A DNA stretch of 64,000 nucleotides from Gracilariopsis chorda. Taxonomy: Eukaryota; Rhodophyta; Florideophyceae; Gracilariales; Gracilariaceae. Every line of letters starts with the position of its first letter. The first letter of the stretch is position 1. The notes under the pieces are model-generated. The model saw only the letters and a program-made list of their open reading frames with translations, made no database searches and had not been told where the DNA came from. The stretch lies in NCBI GenBank assembly GCA_003194525.1, contig NBIV01000136.1, positions 124,001-188,000 of the forward strand, in the 5' to 3' direction. A program made the translations under genes and the position numbers. Shown here piece by piece: positions 11,506 to 21,424 of this stretch.

Positions 11506-14500
11506 GTTGTCGGTGACCAGGCGATTACAATCCGCATTTAGCCAGGTATTATATTATTTTGAAATGCCAGCCTGTCCTAGGAGCCGCCATAAACGGTCCC
11601 CCTCGAGCTTTTCCAAAGCTTTCCCAACATGACCAACTCTTCCAAGTTCACCAAGCCCTTGTGTCCATCAACGACATGCGACAGTCTGCCCACCTTAACC
11701 ACGCCTTCCTTTGGGATGTGCACTTCCAATAGCATCGCCTACATTGCAAAACTACTGAATAATGGCATTTCGGGAGGAGGTTACATGCGACCCTTTCCCC
11801 GGAGGTTCGCCCTACGATGTCACCTGCTTTGGTTGTAAGAGCTCTGATCAACGTTGCCCAAGTGCCCCTTACAAGCGACGACCCAACCAAATCGTTCTAC
11901 GCGCTGCAGTAGACACATGAAACATCTCTAACCCATTGAAATCATTAGAATAGGGCTCTTGGCAGACTGTTATGCTATCTTCGGAGTGCAAACACGTTCG
12001 CTGGGGACGGTAAATCATATGCAACCGTCGAAGTTCGAGGAGACCACATATTGTGCACTGAGAGTGTGGAAAACACGATGTTGCGACAGAGAATTTTAGG
12101 ATTTGACCCGTCAGTGCACTATTTGCTCAACAATGCCACGTTCGAGTGCACAAGAAGTCCAGTGTGATCGTCAAGTCCAAACGAACAGAACTCCATAGAG
12201 CGATTGGAAGCTTTTCAACCTGCTATGCGTTGTCGTTGTTGACCAAGCCAAAGCCGGAATGGGAATTACCAATACCAGGGAGGTACCGTTTCTAGAAATG
12301 ACATGACAATTCGCAAGAAAACAGGTAGGTGCAACTTTGCGTACCTGAAATAGGGATAGTAATACGATAGTAGCATTCCGTGGCGGTGTAGCCCCTTTTG
12401 GAGAGTCTTACAACAGACGCAACATAGCCATATTGATGCATTACGGATGTGAGAATGGACATTCTCAATTGTGAGATCTGAAACGAATTTTGTGAGCCGT
12501 TTGGGGACCCGAGAAGCTCCACTCTGTAGCCAAAACCACGGTCAAGGTGTCCTAGAGGTCGGAAGGCACAGAAACAAGGTGAGAAGACGATAATGGTTAA
12601 TCGTGGAGCCGTAGAAGGTGAGGAAGTTGCTGAGAATGAACACGCCAAAACAAACGCGCACCATAGAGTACAGAGACGGCAATAATCTAAACTAAGCGCA
12701 TAAAACAAAGGAGAAGGGACGCGTGCTTCGATTTCTCAGGTAAACTCGGGCACGATATTGGTTTCAACCAAACGGGAAGAAAAACTTTTCAACTCGGAGC
12801 CGTTCGGATCTCGAGACCATGCAATTTCCTCGTAAGTCCATCTGAATGTAGACAATTGGCACAACTTCAGAAGGTAAGATGTGATCATATTTTTGAGCCC
12901 TAGACAGGCCGCTTGTAGCACCGAATTCGATGGTTTGCAGATTAATATTGAACAATTTGCGGCCGATCATCGACTGATACGTTTTTGTCTCAAGATGAAA
13001 GTTTGTCCACCGGAAAAAAAGTAGCGATGTTAGACAACACAACACAATACTAATTGCTTTACACTTCGATGCGCCCCCCTTCCCTTCCCTCCCCTCCCCT
13101 CCCCACCCCACCCCTCCCCTCGCCCCCCGGCCCTCCGCTCTCTTCGAAATGCAGCAGAGCGTAGTAACCCATTAAGTAGGCCTCCTACGGCCGAGAAGTA
13201 GCATTAGAACGACAACAGCTCGACGTCATTAAACGAATATTGCATTACGTACACAAAGAAAGAAAGTGCAATACAAAATATGCACAGTTAAAGAAGGATT
13301 TGCACAGACAAAAGGCTGACAACGTTCAAAACGACACCGTACCCTGCATGAAAATAGCAGGGAGACATGTCTGCGGTTCGGAATTTGGTATCAGAAGACG
13401 CTTCACAAGAGTCCATCGCTAAAATCCATTTAATCATCGAGAATACCACGCGTTCATATGGTAAGCCATAGAATGAGGTTGTTTGTAAATTCAGCAACCA
13501 GAATTAGTTCCAAAAGGAAAGAAAAGGGTTGTAATGGGCTCAGTACTGCTACGAACGCAAAATGATGGTGAGTGCACGCACTCATAATTTCTCTACTTTG
13601 CAAAATCCTTGTGAACTTAAGACCTGATAGATGCCCAAGTTTAGTACTGGTTGTAAGCAAGACGTTACAAGGTTACGAGTAAAATGCATACTTTCCTGAC
13701 AAAAGTCGTTGTAAAACAACACAGTGGTCTTGAAGAAGCTCATATAATAATTTCGGGTCCACAGGGTTCAGTCTAGCTGCACATGAAGAGATCACGTAAT
13801 ACTGTTGTGGATAACCTTATAGATACTCACTTTGATCTCGTGTTTCTTGGCAATGAATTGGATGTTCACGCTTCGATCAAGTTGAGAGCACATGCAGTTT
13901 TCGCTCTGGCTTCTTCAACCTTGAGAACAGAGAGGAATGAAGGAGCATATGGTCATCATACACCCTTGCAACATCTCAATACCAGGGAAGCAAAAATAAT
14001 CAGTCAATGGGGTCTCAAGTGATGTTAATTTCGATGTGCAGACTGTGTACTCCAAGCGGATAGAGAATGAGATGCGTATTCGAATGGCGTTGCAATCCAC
14101 GCTTGCGGGCAAAACCGAAATATGATCCTACTTCTTATATTCTCCCTTTCACATGAAAAGAACCACTTGACTATTTGAACGGATATATTGACTTCCTGTT
14201 GTTATATTTTATATGTATAACTCTATAGTGGTTCTTGTCCCAATCATATATGCACTAAGAATCCTCTGACTATTTCGGAACTAACTATTGTTTTTTTTGT
14301 ATCTTTATCTCACTGATAGTTTCTCGTAGTGATATTTGCCTATTGATTGTTATACTGTTTCAGGTCTTCAAGACTATAGTTCGCTAAGCTTCCGTTGTCG
14401 TCCTGGTCGCTCTTCTTGTTCTTTTGTGGGCTTTTTTCAGATATTTAAGAACTAAGAACGAAAGCTAATCTCCAACTGACAAATCTTCAGCTTGTCATTC

Positions 14501-15100
14501 GTTAATGGGCTTAATGTTACAATCTCAACGCCGCGTAATGACACTACAAAAACAAAAACCACCTCAGGAATGGCCAGCTCTCTGGATACAGTCAGTCAGT
14601 AAGACATGTGAGCAAATCTGGTGCTCTTGTGCTGCTTGCCAGTACGATCCCTTGCATCTTTTACACTCACTGAACTAAAGCACATGGCCGTGAACTGCTT
14701 CAGATGAGAGGAGCAACATATCACAACTGCCAAAACGATACAATGTGCCTTCGGCAAAGAGCTGGGCAGGTCCTCTTGATTCCTCATTACAGTACATCCA
14801 TACCCAACACTCCTGACCTTCACAGGCCAGGTCTGTCACAAACTTGACACTTCGAAATCTTCGAAATTAATACCCTCGGAGCAGCACACGTGAAAATGGT
14901 AAGTCTGGGTCGGTGCTGCAGGAGAAAGCGCAAGCGAATTGCTTTGTAAAGCAGTGGTAACAACACAAGCTGGGATCTAGTCTTTCGAATGAGAGAGTGT
15001 TTACTTAGTTTTTCTCTTCTATCAAAGTGCTATCCGTCTAGGTACATACGAAGCAGTACGTTGTGAGTGACACGTTGGCGTAAGCGGGCTCGCAAACCTC
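11506..15100. other. 3.6-kb stretch without a recognisable gene
   Basis: Open frames here are short (longest about 138 codons, minus strand at 12292-12708) and contain no motif I recognise. A pure C/T tract of about 70 bp lies at 13070-13142 on the plus strand. The sequence becomes more AT-rich from about 14.1 to 14.5 kb. No tRNA, rRNA or element terminus was recognised. Confidence 0.5.
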
Positions 15101-15125
15101 ATCTGCGTTACATGAAACATCAGCA

Positions 15126-15623
15126 TTAATGTTCAGTTATGGCGATCGTGCGAGCAGAAATCTTCTTTAGCGGGATGACCATGCTCAGTACTCCATGATT
15201 GTAGTCTGCCTTGATCGCGTCCTCGTCAACAGTACTGCCGACCTCCACCTGCATCTTGTACACATGACTGGGTTTCGGAGATTGAGTTACGTCCGCATCG
15301 TTCTCTGCTGTGACTTGTGTACTCTGTTCCGGTTTCTGAGAGCCTGATTCAGCCTGAGATGGCCTGAAGCGACGCGCGATGATGGTGAGATTTCCGGTGT
15401 TGATCTTGACGTCTATGTGTTCCTTAGCTACACCAGGTAGCTCCACTTGCAGGTGAAAGTTGTCATTGTCCCGTTGGTATTCGTAGTTCGGGACTTGGTA
15501 GGTCGTTCCGTCGGCGTTTGGACGTACATTGATTCGATTGGCGAGTCGCAAGAGCGAGTCCATGTCTCTGTCGAAGGACGAGAGCGGGAAGAGAGGGTCG
15601 TAGACATTGCGTGAAAGAGCCAT
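15126..15623 (-). CDS. Small heat shock protein, Hsp20 / alpha-crystallin family
   Basis: A 165-residue intronless protein, the usual length for a cytosolic small heat shock protein. Such proteins are ATP-independent holdases that form oligomers and bind unfolding proteins during heat or oxidative stress. The alpha-crystallin domain runs from about residue 48 to 155. It carries the first consensus region (VELPGVAKEHIDVKI, about 60-74) and the second (ADYNHGVLSMVIP, about 139-151); a C-terminal IAI at 160-162 is the I-x-I motif used in oligomer assembly. Residues about 88-118 are an insertion rich in Ser, Gln, Glu and Lys between the two halves. No targeting peptide is seen, so a cytosolic or nuclear place is likely. 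I chose the internal ATG at 15623 because the open frame upstream of it is leader-like, and a TATA box lies 126 bp upstream. Heat-shock-element-like sites lie further upstream. Confidence 0.95.
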   Translation of the reverse strand: MALSRNVYDPLFPLSSFDRDMDSLLRLANRINVRPNADGTTYQVPNYEYQRDNDNFHLQVELPGVAKEHIDVKINTGNLTIIARRFRPSQAESGSQKPEQSTQVTAENDADVTQSPKPSHVYKMQVEVGSTVDEDAIKADYNHGVLSMVIPLKKISARTIAITEH

Positions 15624-15748
15624 TTGAGATCGAATGTAGAAGAGCGGGTGAAACGTTATGCACGGTTGATGCTGTGTGAAGCTGACGTTAGATTTTTGTC
15701 GTTGGGTGCAGAGAGGGAGGGCGAGAGAAGAGGCCGAGTGAGCATGGC

Positions 15749-15756
15749 CTTTTATA
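15749..15756 (-). promoter_or_regulatory. TATA box of the Hsp20 gene
   Basis: TATAAAAG on the minus strand, 126 bp before the chosen ATG. The same octamer stands 112 bp before the peroxidase ATG, which supports both as core promoters. Transcription would begin roughly 30 bp downstream, giving a pyrimidine-rich 5' leader of about 100 nt. Confidence 0.7.
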
Positions 15757-15892
15757 GACTTCACGGTTTGAGGTATGGTTGGGTGATATCTCAGTACCGA
15801 TCATTCTTCATGTGATTTGGATGGAATTGGGGACATCTGGAAGTGTGTAGAAGTGTGCATGAGGAGTATAGCGATCGTGAAGGGAGCTCGAA

Positions 15893-15915
15893 GATGTTTC
15901 TCGAGAGTTCCCGGA
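15893..15915. promoter_or_regulatory. Heat shock element, proximal
   Basis: Alternating 5-bp units GAt-nn-TTC-nn-GAg-nn-TTC-nn-GgA (lower case marks mismatch to the GAA/TTC consensus). Two units are perfect and three have one mismatch. It sits about 140 bp upstream of the Hsp20 TATA box, the usual position for binding of heat shock factor trimers. Confidence 0.6.
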
Positions 15916-15987
15916 GGATAGTGGCGAGAAGAATGTGCGGAGAAGGTGGTTGGACTGGACGCGACGAGGAGTTGTCCTGGTGTGGCA

Positions 15988-16010
15988 TTCTGGATTTTTC
16001 GAGATGTTCC
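15988..16010. promoter_or_regulatory. Heat shock element, distal
   Basis: Units TTC-nn-GAt-nn-TTC-nn-GAt-nn-TcC: five in phase, two of them perfect. It lies about 95 bp from the proximal site, farther from the Hsp20 gene. Two phased arrays upstream of an Hsp20 gene make heat-inducible control likely. Confidence 0.55.
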
Positions 16011-16448
16011 CAGCCAATCCCGTCACTTTCCGCAGTCTCCAGTGTGTATGGTCACGCATTGCTCAAGCGTGACGTTTGATTTTTTGCTTAATCTGAGGTG
16101 CCGGAGGCAAATTGTACAAGTTGCTTCATTTCGAATGCGGTCAGAAGTCACTCCGAGGGTGCACCCCGGCGCTGAGAGTTTCTCGATGACGGCCCGCAGA
16201 TGATACACATATTGGCGCCTGCGTCATAACTTAAAGACCGAAGCGGGGATTTGAGACGGACTAGGTTTGCCTTGACGCAATATTGGCTTTCATAAAATGA
16301 AGTAACAGATAGGCTGCATGTAACGCAGACGTACCTGTGGGGCCACGGAGCTCAGTCGAAGACAGACTACAAGCTCTGTCTCCGACGTGAGTGTCCCGTA
16401 CTGTAGTGTTAGGATCTTCTAGATGTATCGATCGTAGGCACTAGACTC

Positions 16449-16795
16449 TATAAAATAAGATGAAGTCTGGCGTTCTTTCCTCAGAACCAACTAGACCTTC
16501 CATCGTACCGCTTCTCCAGTTTCAGCGTTACAATGCAGTCACACTTCGGGCGATCTATTGACATAACCATACGCGCCGCATGGTAAACGTCTTCATTCCT
16601 TGAAATGTGGAACAATCCAGTAGCAAGCAAGGCATGACATCATCTTTCATCCCCGTTACAAATAAGCAAGCATCGCCGGTTAGAGCCACAGAAGTTCTTG
16701 GCCTTCCTGAAGAGAGAAAGCTCTTACTGAAGGCTCTCCTGCAGCTTAGTAAAGGAAAGCTGTTGACCACAATAGAGAGGAAGATCGCTGGTTAG
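16449..16795 (+). other. TATA-like box and a 53-residue small open frame, function unknown
   Basis: TATAAAAT at 16449-16456 points away from the Hsp20 gene. An ATG at 16634 opens 53 codons to 16795. The product is Lys/Leu-rich towards its end (LLKALLQLSKGKLLTTIERK), suggesting an amphipathic helix. Several short ATG frames lie before it. I recognise no family; this may be chance. The surrounding 16.2-17.4 kb shows nothing else. Confidence 0.2.
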
Positions 16796-17432
16796 CACCT
16801 TTTTAACCGACCAGCAAACGTTCAAATGCTCTTTCGTCTGGGTGCATAGTTCATATGAGGCGTGCTGATTTGCAGCACACAAATATCCAACCATAACTGT
16901 AACACGGTTGAGCTATTACTAAAGCTCTGTGCTAGTTCAGTGTGCTGCATTGCCTATGTTTTGTATTAGAAGATACTCCTTTGATAGGAGGACCTGCGCC
17001 TGAACAGCAGATAAACTGTGGAAATGCCGTGAAAGTCATGTTTCGGCCAATCACGCACATGCAAGTAAAACGACTGAGCAAAAGACTGCGAAACTGGCGC
17101 TCTGTTTCTCATCTTGAAAGATTTAGCACTGGCGATTCTTGAAGACCTGTTTGCGATGCTGCTGTCATTGTAGATACGCTGTGAAGGTTTTCACTATCAA
17201 CTTCTACAACTACAGAAAAGCAAAGAACGGCAAGCCAGTTCTTGAAAAACTATTCCTTTGAGGTGGTTTCATCAGATGTTGTTTGTGCACATTGTCAGAG
17301 CATATGGGTTTATAGTTCAGTGTTAAATGTCAGAATACTTATTAGTATTGAAAGTCATTTCTGCTCACACCTTGCACTTCAAACGGGTAGAGGAGAGTAA
17401 AGGGTTACCTCTGTACTGCTTAGGTTGCCAAG

Positions 17433-19202
17433 TTAAGTCCTAAAAGCGCTGCGGCGGTCGTTGAGGTTTCGGGATGCAATGGAAGTGGTTCGTAGAATAA
17501 TTGAGTTGAACAGAGGACGGTTGCCGAAGATATCTCGCTCCACATCGCTCAGCTCTTGCAGCACTTCGGATGGAATCTGGTTGCGCCTCTCGTAAAAGAA
17601 CCGATCTCCATCGCGGAGACGGCCAAATTCTACCTTCAATAATTCTGCGAGAGTTCGACCGACTCCTACACCTCTGTTCTTGTCTTCAGCAACGAGCCCA
17701 ATCCAAGCTTCGACGTTGTCCACGTCGCCGTACGCTTCTTCAAGGTTTGCCGCAGTTGTCGGGTCGCTGGAGATATCTCGGAAGCTTCTCGCGGGAGAGC
17801 CGAGGAAGAATCGTCGAAGCTCGTTGAACTTGGGCACATTGTGATCCCGGCTGCGTTGCAAGTTGAGCGCGACGAGGTCAAAGCCTTCTTCCTCCTCCAC
17901 ATTCTCGAACAAAAAGTTGCGAAGAGTGTCCACAACCTTCTCGTCGAATTCTTGAGCTCTGGTCACGGAGGCGGCGCGAAGCACGTTCTCGATTTCATCA
18001 GAGCTGATTTCGGAGCTCGGGAGGAAGAACATATCTTCGGCTGGGATAGAACGAAGTGCTCTTCCATTGTTGTCGACGCGAGGCACGTCTTCGCTCACCA
18101 AAGTGTGTCCAAGGCGGAAGCCGGCTGTTGTGAATTCCAAACTGATGGTCGGGTTAACACTCGGGTTGTAGCCTCTGTAACCTGGGAGCCTTTCGCTTCC
18201 CAGAATAGCCGGCAGCCATTCTTCATATATGATCTTTTGGTACTCTGCAATGTTGATGGCTCGTGCCGCCTCGTACTGCTGTTCCGGGCTGAACTCTGGG
18301 AAGGATTCCTCGAGAAGACCGCAGATCCTGTTGTGCTCACGAAGCCAAATGGTGTGCATGGCCGTCAACATAGGGGTTTCGTTAGCTCGAGGATCTCCAG
18401 CGATGAAGAGGTTCGCAGATGTGGACGGCGCGTTGACGAAGCCTGCTGTGTTGAGCGGTAAGAGGTTATCACCAGATGTCTTGAGCAGACATGAGTTCGG
18501 CACCCTCAAAAATTCATTGAGATCCTCATTACTGCCGTACACATTGCTCAGATCGAGGGCAGAGGTGAGAATAGTAATGGGACGAACAACTGGTGAAGAG
18601 GTGCTCACTTGGGCACGCTGCGATCGGACGAACTCGAGGAACCGAACGGAAAGCTCGGGGTCATCCTCCGGTACTTCGATTTCAAAGCTCTCCTCGGGAT
18701 CACTGAACGGCGATAAGGCAAAGTCGTGATCGATGAACTGTCCAAAGTAAGTAAACATTTCGTTCAGACCTTGGGAATTAGACGTGCGACCACCCTGATC
18801 GCTGACAATGTTGGAGATAGCTCGGGCACTTTGCAAGCCCGCATCTTCCGGCTCTTCGTTGCTGACTCCGAGGTAGCTGAATTGCGGGCGACGGGCCTCA
18901 CCGAGGGTTGGATCCACTTCGGAGGTGCATCTTCCAGTTATGGTACGAATGGTAATCGCGGCACACTCTGGGCTGACGTCCCCCACTTCGTCTCCGCCGG
19001 CACTGTTGCCACGACCTCTGCCATTGCCTCGGCCTCGACCGTTGCCGCGGCCTTGACCACGACCTCTGCCGCTGCCGGAATTACCACGAGGCGGAGCAAG
19101 TGGATTCATGTTATTGCTTCCTCGACCCCGGCGTCTGGGGGCTTGTGCAACTGCCGAAGAGACCAGTGCGGCGAGAACGAGAAGGAAAAAGAGCTTGAAC
19201 AT
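17433..19202 (-). CDS. Secreted animal-type haem peroxidase (peroxidase-cyclooxygenase superfamily)
   Basis: A 589-residue intronless protein. Residues 1-19 or 20 are a signal peptide (hydrophobic run FFLLVLAALVSSAVA), so it is exported. Residues about 22-68 are a Gly/Arg/Asn-rich tract dominated by GRGRGN repeats. The peroxidase domain spans about 80-575. Family residues, named by comparison with myeloperoxidase, are all present: Asp158 and the distal His159 in GQFIDHD, the catalytic Arg272 and haem-linking Glu275 in AGDPRANET, the proximal His366 in FRLGHTLV, and the SRDHNVPKFNELRRF block at 451-465. The position after Glu275 is Thr, not the Met special to myeloperoxidase. It should use H2O2 to oxidise halides or organic substrates outside the cell or in the wall; in a seaweed this would fit oxidative defence or halogenation, but the substrate is inferred. 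The domain appears complete and the gene intact. Confidence 0.95.
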   Translation of the reverse strand: MFKLFFLLVLAALVSSAVAQAPRRRGRGSNNMNPLAPPRGNSGSGRGRGQGRGNGRGRGNGRGRGNSAGGDEVGDVSPECAAITIRTITGRCTSEVDPTLGEARRPQFSYLGVSNEEPEDAGLQSARAISNIVSDQGGRTSNSQGLNEMFTYFGQFIDHDFALSPFSDPEESFEIEVPEDDPELSVRFLEFVRSQRAQVSTSSPVVRPITILTSALDLSNVYGSNEDLNEFLRVPNSCLLKTSGDNLLPLNTAGFVNAPSTSANLFIAGDPRANETPMLTAMHTIWLREHNRICGLLEESFPEFSPEQQYEAARAINIAEYQKIIYEEWLPAILGSERLPGYRGYNPSVNPTISLEFTTAGFRLGHTLVSEDVPRVDNNGRALRSIPAEDMFFLPSSEISSDEIENVLRAASVTRAQEFDEKVVDTLRNFLFENVEEEEGFDLVALNLQRSRDHNVPKFNELRRFFLGSPARSFRDISSDPTTAANLEEAYGDVDNVEAWIGLVAEDKNRGVGVGRTLAELLKVEFGRLRDGDRFFYERRNQIPSEVLQELSDVERDIFGNRPLFNSIILRTTSIASRNLNDRRSAFRT

Positions 19203-19313
19203 TGTGGGATGTTGAAATCAGGGAAGCACTGAACGGTGAATGAGTAGATTGCCAGTCAGATGAGTTGGTGCGGAGGAGAGTGGATGAAGCAAGAACAGAA
19301 ATGTATCGACGAG

Positions 19314-19321
19314 CTTTTATA
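19314..19321 (-). promoter_or_regulatory. TATA box of the haem peroxidase gene
   Basis: TATAAAAG on the minus strand, 112 bp before the ATG at 19202. The octamer and spacing are close to those at the Hsp20 gene. I saw no heat-shock-element array next to it. Confidence 0.65.
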
Positions 19322-19770
19322 GTGTACCATGAGGCACAGACTGCGAAAGATGTAAAGGCACATAGGAAGCAATGCATGAAATGCTTCGCCACCGAGAGCG
19401 CACAGTGTCACTCAAACAGGAAAGCTCTTTCCTTCCATGGGAGAACATGGTTTCGGCACGCATGTAGTCGGGCAACATATTCTGCGTCGCAATACCCTCG
19501 AGTAGCCTAATTCATGACTTGGACGGTTTTCTGCGGTGGAATTCGTAAGCTTTGAAAACTCTCAACTGTACCATCGGTACAACAAATCAGAGCTTCGTCA
19601 TACCACTCAAAAGGATAGCAATCTACTCTTGAATATCAACTGCCAGCAACAATAATGTTCCGCTTGTACCCTTCCTGTTTTACGTGGTGTATTGGATACT
19701 TGACATGGTCAAGAACAAATCAATGGTTCACGTGAAGTTTCGCCATCACGTGCTCGTTCTCTGTCTCTTA

Positions 19771-19848
19771 TTGGACCACATATGGCAGTACAGCAATGTA
19801 CACCTACCGTATAATATTATGCGGTAGGAGTACATTGCTGTTGTCCAA
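19771..19848. repeat. Long imperfect palindrome (hairpin)
   Basis: Arms at 19791-19809 and 19822-19840 match at 18 of 19 positions around a 12-nt AT-rich loop. A second pair, TTGGAC (19771) and GTCCAA (19843), extends the symmetry. It could be a small inverted-repeat element or a transcribed hairpin. It lies about 450 bp beyond the peroxidase promoter. Confidence 0.6.
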
Positions 19849-20021
19849 TTGTAACCAAAATTAGGTAATATGATAGACGTCAGTGATGATTCCGCGCAGC
19901 ACGAAGGTGTTCATGGTTTAGCTTGACAACGAGTTTCACCCGTGCGCTCATCAGTATCTTGATAACAAGGTACAGAGAACGTCAATCTTGTACTTGTACA
20001 GTTATGTGGATAAGGGGATTG

Positions 20022-20051
20022 AAGGCTACCATGCGCTCTCCAGGTAGCCTT
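20022..20051. repeat. Short perfect inverted repeat
   Basis: AAGGCTACC and GGTAGCCTT, a 9-bp perfect stem with a 12-nt loop. Nothing nearby explains it. Confidence 0.45.
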
Positions 20052-20289
20052 TATAGTTGTTGGAGCAACTCTCGGCACGCGATGATGAACAAGTCAGGTC
20101 ACGGCGCTCCTTCGGCGAATGGAGGTGCCACTGTACCAAGGGTATGAAGTGCAGACCAGCTTCCTTTTCTCCGTCCTTGGATGGAGCACAATTCTAGGTA
20201 TATGCTATTCTTAGGCAGAACTTGCAACAAGATTGCTCGCTTCAATGATATCTATGCTTTGCAGCCAGATGTTTTAGCTTGGTTTTGTT

Positions 20290-21090
20290 TTGGCAGAAAC
20301 TGATATGCAGAGCATACAGCTGCAGGAAAGAGTGGTGGGACAGACGGCCCTTTCGGCTCTTGTTAACACACTACCAACAATGGGTAGCGGGATCAATACC
20401 AACAGCGGTAGGTGTAGCGAGAAGACAACGCCGCTGATGCGTCCATGCGTGCTGGTAATTGCTCCAATGCACTGATGAGCTGTGAATTTCTTTACGTTTT
20501 AGCTGCAGCAGCAGCAACAGCAGCAGCAAACCTTGAAGCTGATGAGCTGTTGCTGGACCTTCTGCTGCCGCTGGGCACATTGGCTTTGTACTCTTTCAAG
20601 TGGCACAGTGCAGTACAAATTATTTTCGTAATACCATAGCCATTTAAAGAGTGCCGCAATACATGCCGTGGCGCGAAGCGCTGCTTACGCAAGAAGATGC
20701 AATACGGCGATCGAACACCGCCGTAGTGCAACTCCACGAACTCGGCCCGCAGTTACGCTTGCTGGCCAGGACATCTGCTTCTGTTGAAATCCTACCAACT
20801 ATTGTTACCGGTTTTAATACAAAAGGCGGTCGGTGTGGCGGGAAAAATGTCTCTAATGCTTCTGCGTGTGTTGTAATTGATGCAGTACACTAGCGACCTG
20901 CAAATGTTTCATGTTTTAGCAGCAGCAGCAAAAGCCACTGAGAGCGAACGCAGCATAGCCAGTCAAAGAGCGCAGCACAACGCGCCATGGCGCACGGAGC
21001 TGCCTGCGCAAGATTTTTCTTAACGGGGGGCTTCAGAGGCCGTATACCAACTCTTTCACTGCAGCGCACAGCAATCATAGGCCGCTGTTG
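20290..21090 (+). repeat. Degenerate CAG-rich duplication, period about 0.3-0.4 kb
   Basis: Segments at about 20371-20530 and 20791-20930 can be aligned: both begin CTACCAAC, pass through GCGGT(A/C)GGTGT(A/G)GCG, and end in a TTTTAGC(AGC)n run. A later part also pairs, at about 20645-20700 and 20965-21020 (TGCC/CATGGCGCG, then TACGCAAG/TGCGCAAG). Interruptions make the spacing unequal. No open frame spans it. It ends close to the Hel-1 terminus. Confidence 0.5.
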
Positions 21091-21374
21091 TTGTAACGAT
21101 CTCCTTTAGGAATCGATAAGACGAGCGGAACAGAGGGGCTGGATCCTCCTGTAGGGAATCCTTAATCGGTGCCAATGGGAGCATCTGTGCTGCTGCCCCC
21201 GTGTGCTGCGGTAAATGCAGCGCCCGTGTGGCAATTACAGCAGCAGCGGCATACGACTGCGATGATGATTGGCGGCTGTTGCCGTGTTTGCTGCGGCTGC
21301 CAACCATTGACTGTGCTTTTTCCACGGCGCGTAGATCAAACCAAATGGTTAATCCAATGTCCGCATTACAAGAG

Positions 21375-21424
21375 CTAGCGGCCTTCGGCCGCGTGCGGCG
21401 CTCCGCGCCGCGTTGGAGGAGTGA
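21375..21424 (-). other. Helitron 3'-terminal double hairpin (Hel-1)
   Basis: On the minus strand the end reads GCGGCGCGGAGCGCCGC, then a spacer, then GCGGCCGAAGGCCGC directly followed by TAG, so the last hairpin base plus TAG gives a CTAG terminus, the CTRR end known for Helitrons. Recognisable counterparts stand at the same relative place in Hel-2 (37674-37720) and Hel-3 (about 30725-30765), with weaker stems. Confidence 0.7.

Noticed and set aside
12292-12708. 138-codon minus-strand frame
   Set aside because: Cys- and Ser-rich with no domain pattern and no promoter; left uncalled.
20022-20051. Terminator-like hairpin with a following T-rich run
   Set aside because: A bacterial-type terminator makes no sense in this nuclear context; kept only as an inverted repeat.
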